A stretch of DNA of 64,000 bases from assembly GCF_000585215.1 (NCBI RefSeq), contig NZ_AONC01000003.1:58815-122814 (forward strand), written 5' to 3'. The translations under genes and the position numbers were made by a program. The stretch's first letter is position 1. Each line of letters begins with the position of its first letter. The notes under the pieces are model-generated. The model saw only the letters and a list, made by a program, of their open reading frames with translations, was not told where the DNA came from and made no database searches. This stretch comes from Imhoffiella purpurea (GTDB taxonomy: Bacteria > Pseudomonadota > Gammaproteobacteria > Chromatiales > Chromatiaceae). This document shows positions 1 to 7,913 of the stretch, piece after piece.

Positions 1-27
1 AAGCCCAAATCCAGACGCCGGACCTGA
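1..27 (+). CDS. C-terminal tail of an upstream gene (partial)
   Basis: The first frame reads eight codons (KPKSRRRT) and a TGA at 25-27, 16 bases before the next start codon. It is probably the basic C-terminal tail of a gene whose body lies outside the window. P-II-like genes of the type that follows are often next to large DUF1538 membrane proteins, so that is one possible identity, but nothing visible proves it. Confidence 0.35.
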   Translation, partial: KPKSRRRT

Positions 28-43
28 CGCGGAGGGATATCGG

Positions 44-385
44 ATGCTCAATACCGAACCACAGAAGATCATCACCTGCATCCTGCCCAAGGGCCGGGCC
101 CAGCCCCTCGCCAAACACCTGACCAAGGAGCGCGGACTGACCACCGTCGACATCCATTACGCGCGCGGCGTCGGCCGCATCACCCCGCTCCGTCACCGGG
201 GCATCGGCGAGACCTCGGAGCGCGAGATCCTCACCGTCGCCGTCCCCGCCGAGGAGGCGGATGCCCATTTCGAGCACATCTACGCCTTCGCCGAGATCAA
301 CCGTCCGCACGGCGGACTCATGTTCATGCACGGCACGCGCTCATCGACCCATTTCAGGCTGCCGGAACTGCCGGAGGAGGACTAG
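44..385 (+). CDS. P-II family (GlnB-like) regulatory protein, divergent
   Basis: A 113-residue protein of the size and ferredoxin-like pattern of the P-II signalling family, which binds ATP/ADP and small effectors and regulates partner proteins. The T-loop region does not look like GlnB or GlnK: the uridylylated tyrosine context is missing, and the usual GKIGDGKIF stretch is replaced by INRPHGGLMFMH near residues 86-97. It is therefore probably not a UTase substrate. A GGAGGG-type ribosome site lies about 8 bases before the ATG. It follows an upstream reading frame closely and may be co-transcribed with it. The partner is unknown; DUF1538 membrane proteins are a common neighbour of such paralogues. 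Confidence 0.7.
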   Translation: MLNTEPQKIITCILPKGRAQPLAKHLTKERGLTTVDIHYARGVGRITPLRHRGIGETSEREILTVAVPAEEADAHFEHIYAFAEINRPHGGLMFMHGTRSSTHFRLPELPEED

Positions 386-418
386 GGGGAGCGGCCGCAG
401 CGGACGTATCGAGGCGGG

Positions 419-967
419 TCAGATCTTGACCGGGCGGTAGAAGAGGTGCTGGCCGATACGGGTGGTGCGCTTGTAGGCACTCGACCAGGAAGGCTTGCAG
501 TAGCTGGCGTGGTAGTAGAGGGCGCCATGGGTGGGATCGGAAACCACATCGTCCATCACGCGCCGGGCGATCTCCATGGCCTTGCGCCAGGCCTTCTGGT
601 TCGTCGGCCGATCCGAGCGGCCATCGCACCACCAGGAGAACTGGCAGCGGTTGCGCTCGATTCCGCCCTGCTTCACCACGGCGCAGACCGACCCGGGAAA
701 GGACTTGGAGGCGACGCGGTTCATGGTGACGCGAGCCACCGCGACCTGCCCTGCCTCGGATTCCGAGCGGGCCTCATGATAGATGTTGAGCGCGAGACAG
801 CGCAGATCCTGCTCCGCCATCGAATTGGTGACGGGCCGATCGACGGCAACCTCTGCCGCCGGGGTCTCGATCCTTGTGGCTACCTCGAGAGACTCGAGAT
901 GGGACGAGGTGAGGATCGATGGAAAAAAGATGATTGCGGACAAGGCCGTTAGAGAGAGAACACGCAT
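419..967 (-). CDS. SleB-type cell wall hydrolase
   Basis: A 182-residue exported or membrane-anchored protein. Residues 1-22 form a hydrophobic signal segment. From about residue 52 it matches the hydrolase_2/SleB family, with the signature LNIYHEARSE carrying the likely catalytic glutamate, then VAxVTMNR and a C-terminal ALYYHA motif. The family cleaves peptidoglycan as a lytic transglycosylase or amidase; outside spore formers it is thought to act in wall remodelling. It is convergent with the P-II gene, 33 bases between the stops. No partner gene is adjacent. Confidence 0.85.
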   Translation of the reverse strand: MRVLSLTALSAIIFFPSILTSSHLESLEVATRIETPAAEVAVDRPVTNSMAEQDLRCLALNIYHEARSESEAGQVAVARVTMNRVASKSFPGSVCAVVKQGGIERNRCQFSWWCDGRSDRPTNQKAWRKAMEIARRVMDDVVSDPTHGALYYHASYCKPSWSSAYKRTTRIGQHLFYRPVKI

Positions 968-1176
968 GGTCGAATATCGTTGAAGTCATATCGAGTATCT
1001 CTTCTATGGTAGAGCATCGACGAAGATTAGGGAAATCCCTAATTGACCGATTGTGATCGCCATCACCCGAAGCGGACTCGGGCGATGGCGAAATCCAGCT
1101 TCAAAACAAAGCCCTGGCGACAGTCATCCTGAATCGACAGACGACCTGGCGCAGATTCTCTGCCGAGACGTGAAAG

Positions 1177-1677
1177 ATGCATTATGTCGCGCTCTATTCC
1201 GCCATCTGGATCTGTTTTCATTTCGGATCCGGGTACCTGGCCTACCTGTTGCCGAACGCCGCCATCGGAAGACTCCCATTGGTGAACGCGAGCTACAGCT
1301 GGGAAAACGACGGAAAATTCTACGAAGGACTCGGAATCCGGACGTGGAAGGATCGACTCCCGGAGGCCGGGGCCTTCTTCCCCGGGGGATTCTCGAAACG
1401 CAGGCTGCTGAGACAGGACGCAAGCTATCTGGGGAAATTCGTCCTGGAGACGTCCCGCGCCGAGTGCTCGCATTGGCTGACCTGGGGCTTGTCCCTCACC
1501 TTCTTCGCCTGGAATCCCTGGGAGATCGGGGTGGTGATGCTGGTTTACGGCGCGTTGTCCAACATTCCCTTCATCCTAGTGCAGCGCTACAACCGCGCGC
1601 GCCTCAGGCGCACCTTGCGAATCATCGAGCGCCAGACGCGCGGAGCCCGCCCTGTCCGAAGAGGAATGGATACTTGA
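1177..1677 (+). CDS. CrtO-like glycosyl-carotenoid acyltransferase family protein
   Basis: A 166-residue membrane protein with hydrophobic segments near the N-terminus and around residues 105-130. The motif WKDRLPEAGAFFPGGFSKR (about residues 57-75) and the ETSRAECSHWL stretch match the family named after staphylococcal CrtO, the glycosyl-4,4'-diaponeurosporenoate acyltransferase of staphyloxanthin synthesis. In proteobacteria this family is widespread and mostly uncharacterised, so the real acyl acceptor here is unknown. The gene stands alone before tsdBA with about 115 bases between. The ATG at 1177 lacks a clear Shine-Dalgarno sequence. Confidence 0.6.
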   Translation: MHYVALYSAIWICFHFGSGYLAYLLPNAAIGRLPLVNASYSWENDGKFYEGLGIRTWKDRLPEAGAFFPGGFSKRRLLRQDASYLGKFVLETSRAECSHWLTWGLSLTFFAWNPWEIGVVMLVYGALSNIPFILVQRYNRARLRRTLRIIERQTRGARPVRRGMDT

Positions 1678-1794
1678 GCGGCCGCCGGGCCGGCCAGACA
1701 CCGCGGGCGCCCTCATCATGCCCGGGGCCGGGCAAGCGCCGAACGAACAGGGAATGGGATTCGCAAACCGCCACTCACCGGACTCGATAACCTC

Positions 1795-3429
1795 ATGATT
1801 CAGTTCAAACGTCTCGCCCTGCCCCTCCTCATCTGCTGCTCGACCCCGGCCGTGGCCGAAGACACCGTCGGACAGCGACTCGCTTCGCAAGGCGATACGG
1901 CCCGCGGCATCCCGGCGTGCGCCAGCTGTCACGAGCCGGACGGCGGCGGCAGCGAGCCGATCGGATCGGCACGGCTCGCCGGACAGAATTCCGTTTATCT
2001 GCAACGTCAGATCGAGCACTTTCGCAGCGGCCGCCGAGACAATCCGATCATGACCCCCTGGGCGAATCAGCTGACCGCCAGCGAGATCGTCGCGGTCAGC
2101 GACTATTACGCGGGACTTAGGCCAGCGACACATGCCTCGGTCCCCAAGGGAGTGGATCCGCGTACAGGTGCCGAACTGGCGCTGTTCGGCGACTGGCAGG
2201 ATCGCGGGCTACCCGGCTGCGTCCAGTGTCACGGCCCGAATGGATCCGGGGTCGGAGAGGGCTTTCCGGCGCTGGCGGGCCAACCCTATGCCTATCTGCG
2301 CAACCAGTTGACGGCCTGGATGCAGGACCGACGCTCCGGAGATCCGCTCGGCCTGATGAAAGGCGTCGCCTCGCGTCTGACCAAGGACGAGGCATCGCTG
2401 GTCGCCGCCTATTTCGCCGCCATGCCGATCACGTCGGGCGGCCTTGAGAAGTCAGGGACACCAAGCGATTCGGCCAAGCATCTGCCGGCGGCCAGCCCGA
2501 CCTCGGCCGGTCTGCACTCGGAGACGATTCCCGAACTGGCCGACATCCCGGCAGGCCGAGCCCCGACCAGCCAGGGGTATTTCAGGCCGCCGGCGCGCAG
2601 CGAACGCCCGGACGGCCCCTTCGGAGAGATGGTCGCGCTCGGCGAGGCCATCTTCCGCCAGACCGACACGCACCCAGACTCCGCGCCGCACGTCGGCAAC
2701 GGTCAAACCTGCCGGAACTGCCATCTGGACGCGGGCCGCCTGGCCAACGTCTCGCCCATGTGGGCGGCCTGGGTCTCCTACCCGGCATACCGCGGCAAGA
2801 GCCATCGCGTGGACACGCTCACCAGCCGCATCCAGGGCTGCTTCACCTATTCGATGAACGCCCAGGATTCAGCCACCGGGGAACCGCCCGACGCCGACTC
2901 CAGGACCATCGTCGCACTGCTCAGCTACAGCTACTGGCTCGCGACCGGCGCGCCGACCGGCGACCGCGGCATTCCGGGACGGGGCTATCCGGATATCGAG
3001 GAGCCTGCCGGCGGATACGACGCCAGGCGCGGCGAAGACGTCTATCAGGCCAACTGCGCCATCTGTCACGGAGAGGACGGAGCCGGCGCGCGGAAGGACG
3101 GCATCTCCGTCTTCCCCCCGCTCTGGGGACCCAACTCCTACAACTGGGGCGCCGGGATGCACGTCATCGACACGGCGGCCGCCTTCATCCGGCACATGAT
3201 GCCATTGGGCGGAAGCATCGCACTGAGCGATCAGGATGCCTGGGACGTCTCGGCCTTCATCAACAGCCACGAGCGCCCCCAGGACCCGCGCTTCACCGGG
3301 GATCTCGATGAAACGGCAGAGCGTTTCCACGGCGGACGCTACGATCTATACGGCACACCGAGCGCGCTCGACGGCCATCGGCTCGGCGCAGGCACGCCTG
3401 CCGCGACAGCGAAAGCCGAGGGCAATTGA
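1795..3429 (+). CDS. tsdBA: TsdBA fusion: tetrahaem thiosulfate dehydrogenase/tetrathionate reductase
   Basis: A 544-residue periplasmic multihaem protein with a signal peptide ending near AVA/E (residue 21). It carries four CxxCH sites: 42-46 (CASCH), 142-146 (CVQCH), 306-310 (CRNCH) and 421-425 (CAICH). The first two lie in a c4-like dihaem domain equivalent to TsdB, the electron acceptor. The last two lie in a TsdA domain, which interconverts thiosulfate and tetrathionate. Cys349, in RIQGCFTYSMN, is the expected unusual cysteine axial ligand of the active-site haem. WGPNSYNWGAGMH and SHERPQDPRF are TsdA hallmarks. The HMMP stretch at 467-470 has Met where Allochromatium TsdA has a Lys-Met pair, so the second TsdA haem may be His/Met. 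Such a fusion is known from Marichromatium purpuratum. Confidence 0.92.
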   Translation: MIQFKRLALPLLICCSTPAVAEDTVGQRLASQGDTARGIPACASCHEPDGGGSEPIGSARLAGQNSVYLQRQIEHFRSGRRDNPIMTPWANQLTASEIVAVSDYYAGLRPATHASVPKGVDPRTGAELALFGDWQDRGLPGCVQCHGPNGSGVGEGFPALAGQPYAYLRNQLTAWMQDRRSGDPLGLMKGVASRLTKDEASLVAAYFAAMPITSGGLEKSGTPSDSAKHLPAASPTSAGLHSETIPELADIPAGRAPTSQGYFRPPARSERPDGPFGEMVALGEAIFRQTDTHPDSAPHVGNGQTCRNCHLDAGRLANVSPMWAAWVSYPAYRGKSHRVDTLTSRIQGCFTYSMNAQDSATGEPPDADSRTIVALLSYSYWLATGAPTGDRGIPGRGYPDIEEPAGGYDARRGEDVYQANCAICHGEDGAGARKDGISVFPPLWGPNSYNWGAGMHVIDTAAAFIRHMMPLGGSIALSDQDAWDVSAFINSHERPQDPRFTGDLDETAERFHGGRYDLYGTPSALDGHRLGAGTPAATAKAEGN

Positions 3430-3439
3430 AGAGGAAGAT

Positions 3440-3461
3440 GGCGGATACCCGGAGATCCGCC
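3440..3461. terminator. Hairpin between convergent genes
   Basis: A perfect inverted repeat GGCGGAT (3440-3446) / ATCCGCC (3455-3461) with an 8-base loop sits in the 39-base gap between the tsdBA stop and the convergent thioredoxin stop. It has no T-run on either side, so it is a candidate bidirectional terminator or 3'-end stabiliser rather than a classic one. Confidence 0.4.
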
Positions 3462-3468
3462 AGCGCCA

Positions 3469-4005
3469 TCAACCGCTGCGGCCGAAGAGCCAGAGCCGCA
3501 GACGCAGTCCCCATGAACTGCTCAGTCCCACGGTGGCATCGGCGATCCGGCCATCGGCATCGACGATGAAGGACGCGGGCACGCCGACCACGCCCCAGCG
3601 GGCACCGATATCGCCCTCTGGATCCGTGATCGTCGGGAAGGCGATCTCGGCCTTGCGCATGTACTGCTGGACCTCCATCCAGCCGCCCGACTGCAGGGCC
3701 ACGCTGATGACGCGGTGATCCTTGGCCACCGAGTCGATCGCCCCGTCCATCGCCCGGCACACCGGACACCAGGTGCCCCAGAAATGGACCAGAACCGGCT
3801 CGCCGCGCAGGTCGCGCAGATCGAACCGGCTGCCGTCGAGCTCGAGCCCAGCGAGCTCGGGCGCCTCGCCGGCGGCCAGCGGCCTGGACTTCCACCATTG
3901 GACGGCGGAGAAGACCAGCACCAGAATGAGCAGATTGACGCCCAGGCCCCGCAATCGCCGCCCCCAGGGGGAAGCCGGTTTGGTTGGCTTTGGATCCTCA
4001 CTCAT
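3469..4005 (-). CDS. Membrane-anchored thioredoxin-like disulfide oxidoreductase (ScsD/TlpA type)
   Basis: A 178-residue protein. A short cytoplasmic N-terminus is followed by one membrane helix (about residues 20-36), then a periplasmic thioredoxin fold with the redox motif CPVC in HFWGTWCPVCR and a cis-proline segment GVPASFIV. This resembles the ScsD/TlpA group, which handles periplasmic disulfides, often for cytochrome c maturation or copper stress. I chose the ATG at 4005 because AGGG lies about 8 bases upstream; an in-frame ATG at 4020 would add five residues. It is convergent with tsdBA, whose haem cysteines it could help keep reduced, but that link is only positional. Confidence 0.8.
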   Translation of the reverse strand: MSEDPKPTKPASPWGRRLRGLGVNLLILVLVFSAVQWWKSRPLAAGEAPELAGLELDGSRFDLRDLRGEPVLVHFWGTWCPVCRAMDGAIDSVAKDHRVISVALQSGGWMEVQQYMRKAEIAFPTITDPEGDIGARWGVVGVPASFIVDADGRIADATVGLSSSWGLRLRLWLFGRSG

Positions 4006-4064
4006 CGAAAACACCCTCATCGGTTACCACTTCTCAATCGATCCACAGCGACTCGGACCACAGC

Positions 4065-4670
4065 ATGCATCCGCAAAAAAAGCCCTACGCCCCCTCATGC
4101 GACGAGAACAAAGCGCCCATTCTGGCCGTCATCCGCCCCTTGTTCGAAACGGCTCGCAGCCTGCTCGAAATCGGCAGCGGCACCGGCCAGCATGCCGTCT
4201 GCTTCGCCGCCGCCATGCCGCATCTGATCTGGCAGACCAGCGACATGGCCGAGAACCTGCCCGGCATCCACGCCTGGCTCGATGAGGCGGACCTGCCCAA
4301 TCTGGCACCGCCCATCGTGCTCGACACCACCCGCGACTGGCCCGAGGGCCCTTTCGACGCCGTCTTCAGCGCCAACACCGCGCACATCATGCCCTTCGAG
4401 GCGGTCGAGGCCATGTTCGCGGGCGTGGGGCGCGTCCTCGCACCCGGCGGCTACTTCGCGCTCTACGGCCCCTTCAACCGGGACGGCGCCTTCACCAGCG
4501 ACAGCAACCGGCGCTTCGACGCCTGGCTGAAATCGCAGGACACGCGGATGGGGGTACGGGATCTGGCGGACCTCCATGCCCTGGCCAGTCAGGCCGGTCT
4601 GAGACCGGTCGCAGAGCACCCCATGCCGGCCAACAATCTCACGCTGGTCTGGCAGCGCGACGCCACCTAA
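4065..4670 (+). CDS. DUF938 SAM-dependent methyltransferase-like protein
   Basis: A 201-residue protein of the DUF938 family. The class I methyltransferase motif I is LLEIGSGTGQHAVCFA (about residues 30-45), and later segments FDAVFSANTAHIM and VLAPGGYFALYGPF fit motifs II and III. The substrate of the family is unknown. It is divergent from the thioredoxin gene, with about 60 bases between starts, so a shared promoter region is likely. The start at 4065 (MHPQKKPYAPSCDENK) is the family-typical one; the frame is open further upstream but would run into the divergent gene. Confidence 0.85.
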   Translation: MHPQKKPYAPSCDENKAPILAVIRPLFETARSLLEIGSGTGQHAVCFAAAMPHLIWQTSDMAENLPGIHAWLDEADLPNLAPPIVLDTTRDWPEGPFDAVFSANTAHIMPFEAVEAMFAGVGRVLAPGGYFALYGPFNRDGAFTSDSNRRFDAWLKSQDTRMGVRDLADLHALASQAGLRPVAEHPMPANNLTLVWQRDAT

Positions 4671-4726
4671 ACGCGGATTCATGCGTACCCTCGACCGAGA
4701 CGGAAGCGGTCCGTCCCGACGGACCT

Positions 4727-5095
4727 TCATTCCGAGGGGGCGACCGGCTCCTCGCCTCCCTCCGGATGCAGATGCACCGCCAGCCATAGACAGTGCGGCT
4801 CGCGCGAGGTTTCGAGCACCCGATGCGGCGTATGGGCCGGGATGAAGCGATAGTCTCCCGCCTCGAGCCTCACCGTCTCGCCATCGATCCAGAGCCGCGC
4901 CGTCCCCTGCAGCAGACAGACCCACTCATCCTGCGACTGGTCGTAGAGCTCGCCGTCCCTGTACTCGCTGCTGAGGATACGCTCGATCCGCAGCCGGCCG
5001 AGGCGCAGCAGATCCTCGAAGACCTCGCCCTCGACGGGACAACCCAGACCGGCGAATAGATTGCCAAACGAAGGTGGCATGCGAACTAATCTCAT
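4727..5095 (-). CDS. Cupin-domain protein
   Basis: A small single-domain cupin of about 122 residues. The first cupin motif is weak; the second appears as LEAGDYRFIPAHTPHRV, and the C-terminus has HCLWLAVHLHPEGG. Proteins beginning PSFGNLFAGL and carrying a WVCLLQGTARLWIDG stretch are common in bacteria and lack an assigned reaction. The start is uncertain: ATG codons at 5095 and 5080 and a GTG at 5119 are in frame, and none has a strong ribosome site. Confidence 0.7.
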   Translation of the reverse strand: MRLVRMPPSFGNLFAGLGCPVEGEVFEDLLRLGRLRIERILSSEYRDGELYDQSQDEWVCLLQGTARLWIDGETVRLEAGDYRFIPAHTPHRVLETSREPHCLWLAVHLHPEGGEEPVAPSE

Positions 5096-5168
5096 CTTGC
5101 AATCACGCCAAAGATTCACTACTATTTTAGTCAGGTTTTCACGAACGCTTCATTGTAAGGATCGAGCC

Positions 5169-5420
5169 ATGTACAAAGACCCCAACGACTGGCCGGCCTT
5201 GGTCGGCCCACAGACGACCTACCGAGCATCGAACCCGGACACCCTGCGCGTCGAGATCCCGGTCGATCTGGTCCAACGACTGATAGAAGAAGGCCACATC
5301 GGCGCGGCCGACCTGCATTGCCTGGACGCCGGCAGCAAGCAGAAATTGCAGCGCGCCTGCCTCGACAACTGCGCCCGCGACCTGAGCTACCGCGCCCAGT
5401 TCGAGCATGCACTTGTCTAG
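5169..5420 (+). CDS. Small conserved-looking hypothetical protein
   Basis: An 83-residue soluble acidic protein beginning MYKDPNDWPALVG. It has no signal peptide or membrane segment and two cysteines close together (HCLDAG and CLDNC). It starts with ATG 10 bases after AAGGAT, a good ribosome site, and its coding-like composition supports a real gene. I do not recognise the family. A strong stem-loop follows the stop codon at once, so it may be a one-gene unit. Confidence 0.6.
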   Translation: MYKDPNDWPALVGPQTTYRASNPDTLRVEIPVDLVQRLIEEGHIGAADLHCLDAGSKQKLQRACLDNCARDLSYRAQFEHALV

Positions 5421-5808
5421 GCGCAACTTCAGCCGCATCGACCGTGGTCGAACCCCGGCATGCGGCTGAAGTCCCATTGAAACCAAGCCTCCAGTCCTGA
5501 ACCCGGCATCAGGGCGCTGACGCTCTCCCATCTCCAACCTCGCCGACTTCGCCCTTCTCCGCCCCGACCGTCACGACCGCTCGAACTTGGACACTGAAAT
5601 ATGGTCAGCTTGATTCGTCGAGCTTACTGGATTTCACTCTCGGCGTCGGCGATGCGGAGTCCAGCCTTTCATCCTCTCCGGAGGCATCGTAAGGCTACAG
5701 CGCTCCTCGTTCCTGACCTCCGGCCAGCCATGTCTTCGGTCGTCGAGCGGCAGACAGACGATTCCACCCATCGCCCCGTCTTCCAACCACCACAAGCGGA
5801 GATTTCAC
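5421..5808. other. 388-base intergenic stretch before gloA
   Basis: Apart from the large hairpin at 5426-5472 I see no gene in this stretch. It has no convincing open frame with coding-like composition and no tRNA-like fold. The last bases carry GCGGAG, a plausible ribosome site for gloA. Confidence 0.4.
5426..5472. terminator. Long perfect stem-loop after the 83-residue ORF
   Basis: ACTTCAGCCGCAT (5426-5438) pairs exactly with ATGCGGCTGAAGT (5460-5472), a 13-bp stem. Inside the loop a second palindrome, CGACCGTGGTCG (5439-5450), can fold on its own. No T-run follows (CCCATTG). It lies 5 bases after the stop codon at 5420. It could be a terminator lacking a U-tract, a 3'-end protector, or a protein-binding site. 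Confidence 0.45.
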
Positions 5809-6204
5809 ATGAGACTCCTACACACCATGCTGCGCACCGGCAATCTGCAGCGTTCGATCGATTTCTACACCCAGGTGCTCGGGATGAAGCTCCTGCGCCA
5901 GAAGGACTATCCGGACGGCGAATTCACCCTCGCCTTTCTCGGCTACGGCGAGGAGTCGGACAACACCGTCATCGAGCTGACCTACAACTGGGGCGTGGAC
6001 TCCTACGATCTCGGCAACGGCTACGGCCACATCGCCATCGAGGTCGAGGATATCTATGGCGCCACGGACCGGATCCGCGACATGGGCGGCAAGATCCTGC
6101 GCGAGGCCGGCCCCATGAATGCCGGAACCACCCTCATCGCCTTCGTCGAGGATCCGGACGGCTATCCGATCGAACTCATCGGCGCGGGACAGAGGGCGGG
6201 CTGA
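5809..6204 (+). CDS. gloA: Lactoylglutathione lyase (glyoxalase I)
   Basis: A 131-residue glyoxalase I that converts the methylglyoxal-glutathione hemithioacetal to S-lactoylglutathione in the cytoplasm. All four metal ligands of the Escherichia coli enzyme are at the same positions: His5, Glu56, His74 and Glu122. The motifs [22 protein letters not shown] and VIELTYNWG are typical. The short length without insertions indicates the Ni-activated bacterial type. It is monocistronic as far as can be seen. Confidence in the function is very high. Confidence 0.97.
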   Translation: MRLLHTMLRTGNLQRSIDFYTQVLGMKLLRQKDYPDGEFTLAFLGYGEESDNTVIELTYNWGVDSYDLGNGYGHIAIEVEDIYGATDRIRDMGGKILREAGPMNAGTTLIAFVEDPDGYPIELIGAGQRAG

Positions 6205-6391
6205 TCCGCGACTGGGGAGGAATCAGCGTCCGTCTATCATCGCCACGGGAAAGGAGTGGGCGGACGCTTGTTCCGTCAGCGGCCGCTGCAAGCCGAATGT
6301 CTGGATGACGCGGAAAGGAGCCAGTCGAGCCGCAGGGATCCTTGACTGCTCAGACAGAGGGGAAAGCCGTCACTCGAGATCATAATCACGG

Positions 6392-6673
6392 CTATCGCTT
6401 TGCAGCGGATTTGTAGACTGCGCTCCGCTCGCGTTTTCCGACTGCAACAACCAAGACGAGCAACTGCGTGTCTCGTACTTCGTAAACGAGCCGATATCCG
6501 GCAGTCCTCAGTTTGATTTTGTAACGGCCTTGCCGTCCAGCGAGCCTCGAGGCTGGGACGTGGGGCTCCTCCAAGCGCTCCACGAGCTTCTTTTTGAACT
6601 GCTCTCTGACGGCCTTGTCCAGCCTTCCCCACTCGTCCCAGGCGTCAGGGTGAAACAGCAGCTCATAGCTCAT
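6392..6673 (-). CDS. RelE/StbE-like toxin
   Basis: A 93-residue basic protein (MSYELLFHPDAWDEWGRLD) with the RelE/ParE fold pattern and the family-typical GRYKIKLRTAGYRLVYEV core, and a C-terminal GKRERSAVYKSA. RelE toxins cleave mRNA in the ribosome. The start at 6673 overlaps the end of the antitoxin gene by 11 bases, as expected for a coupled pair. It is most like the StbE/RelE toxins of replicon-stabilising modules. Confidence 0.85.
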   Translation of the reverse strand: MSYELLFHPDAWDEWGRLDKAVREQFKKKLVERLEEPHVPASRLAGRQGRYKIKLRTAGYRLVYEVRDTQLLVLVVAVGKRERSAVYKSAAKR

Positions 6674-6917
6674 CAAGCGAGACCTTGATCGGCGCCCTTC
6701 CGTCGCTGAGGCGCGCATCGGCGACGGCATTGAGTTCAAGGTCGTCCAGGCGCTCCATCAGCGCCTCGTAAGCTTCTGCCGGCACGCAATAGAAGGCCGG
6801 CTCGTTACGATTGAGGACCGCGACCGGGAGGCCCGCACCGGCAGCCACTGTACCCATCGGGTTGCGTTTCAGCTCCGAGATACTCGCAGTCGTCTCGGCT
6901 AGAATTCGATGCGTCAT
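6663..6917 (-). CDS. StbD/RelB-like (Phd/YefM-type) antitoxin
   Basis: An 84-residue protein beginning MTHRILAETTASISELKRNP, which matches the N-terminal DNA-binding domain of StbD/YefM-type antitoxins, followed by PVAVLNRNEPAFYCVPAEAYE and a variable acidic tail that should bind the toxin. These antitoxins repress their own promoter, and the A/T-rich bases just upstream (about 6920-6970) are the likely operator region. The pair sits next to a RAYT element in a small accessory patch. Confidence 0.85.
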   Translation of the reverse strand: MTHRILAETTASISELKRNPMGTVAAGAGLPVAVLNRNEPAFYCVPAEAYEALMERLDDLELNAVADARLSDGRAPIKVSLDEL

Positions 6918-7006
6918 AGCAATTCAAAAGCACTTTTAAATGCACTAAAAATAGCGCTCTTAAAAGATCTCCGCAACTTGCCAACCTTGAGAGCGGACAG
7001 CGGACA

Positions 7007-7913
7007 GGGTCAGTTCTCGCATCATTGCATTCCCTTCCGCACGACGCGTCCGACGGTCGCCAAATGAACCCCAAAGTGCTGCGCGATCTCGCGATAGCTG
7101 TAAGCTCCGGTCGCATAGGCCGCGCGAATGGCCGCGTTGCGATCCGCATGCTGCGCGGCGATCACAGCCAACGCGGGTGCCGGGGCGCGACGTTGCACCT
7201 TGGGGATGGTGAGCACGTCGCCTCGAATCCGGGCCTTGGCCTGCATCCGCTCCACAAACGTGGAATCCCCCAGGTAGACCTGCTGCCGAAGGCCGCTCCA
7301 GAAATCCTGCTTTCCGACGCCTTCGCTGACGAAGCGTTGATACTGAAGACGGGCCTCCTCGCGACGGTCGCCGAACTGGCTCAAAAGTCCGTCCACCGCC
7401 AGCCAGGCTGGCGCAGGCACCATCCCGATCATGGCCCGGTAGCTGCTCCAAGGCCAAGCATCCGGAGTCGCGACAAGCCCTGCGCGCACTGGATTGAGCA
7501 CGACGTAGCGGGTCAACTCCAGCAGATAGGCATCTTTGTCGACCAGGATGCCCTTGAAACGCCCCTGGAAGAGGTGGCCGACGCGGCCATGACGTCGGTT
7601 CGAGGTTTGCGTGTAAACGCCATTCAACTGGCGCATTCCCTTGGAGAGATTGCCCTCGACCGTCTCGATGATGAGGTGATAGTGGTTTGTCATCAGGCAG
7701 TAGGCGTGACACAGCCAATTGAAACGCTCCACCACCTCCGCGAGCACCCGCAAGAACGCCTCACGATCGTCATCGTCCTCGTAGATCGGCTCGCGCCGAT
7801 CACCACGCGAGGTGATGTGGTACAACGCACCGGCGAACTCGATTCGGAGAGGTCTAGCCATCACTCAACGATAGCGTATCGGGGAAGGTGATACAATGCG
7901 AGACCTGACCCCT
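7007..7913 (-). mobile_element. RAYT element bounded by imperfect terminal inverted repeats
   Basis: The left end reads GGGTCAGTTCTCGCATCATT and on (7007-7030). The reverse complement of the right end (about 7891-7912) reads GGGTCAGGTCTCGCATTGTA and on. They match apart from a 3-base insertion and two or three substitutions. The only gene inside is the transposase, and its stop codon lies in the left repeat. Next to the right end the bases TGACCCCTAATAC occur twice in tandem (7906-7918 and 7923-7935). The boundaries are my reading of these repeats. Confidence 0.7.
7022..7864 (-). CDS. REP-associated tyrosine transposase (RAYT) with C-terminal HTH
   Basis: A 280-residue Y1 (HUH) transposase-like protein. 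The metal-binding motif is HYH at 61-63 in CLMTNHYHLIIET, and the likely nucleophile is Tyr84 in NGVYTQTSNRRH. GHLFQGRFKGILVDKD and YVVLNPVRAGLV are family hallmarks. A C-terminal region (about residues 240-278) has an added helix-turn-helix, SYREIAQHFGVHLATVGRVV, seen in the longer RAYT group. RAYTs are usually single-copy, vertically kept relatives of IS200/IS605 transposases that move REP sequences. The start is the doublet MM at 7864/7861. Confidence 0.93.
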   Translation of the reverse strand: MMARPLRIEFAGALYHITSRGDRREPIYEDDDDREAFLRVLAEVVERFNWLCHAYCLMTNHYHLIIETVEGNLSKGMRQLNGVYTQTSNRRHGRVGHLFQGRFKGILVDKDAYLLELTRYVVLNPVRAGLVATPDAWPWSSYRAMIGMVPAPAWLAVDGLLSQFGDRREEARLQYQRFVSEGVGKQDFWSGLRQQVYLGDSTFVERMQAKARIRGDVLTIPKVQRRAPAPALAVIAAQHADRNAAIRAAYATGAYSYREIAQHFGVHLATVGRVVRKGMQ

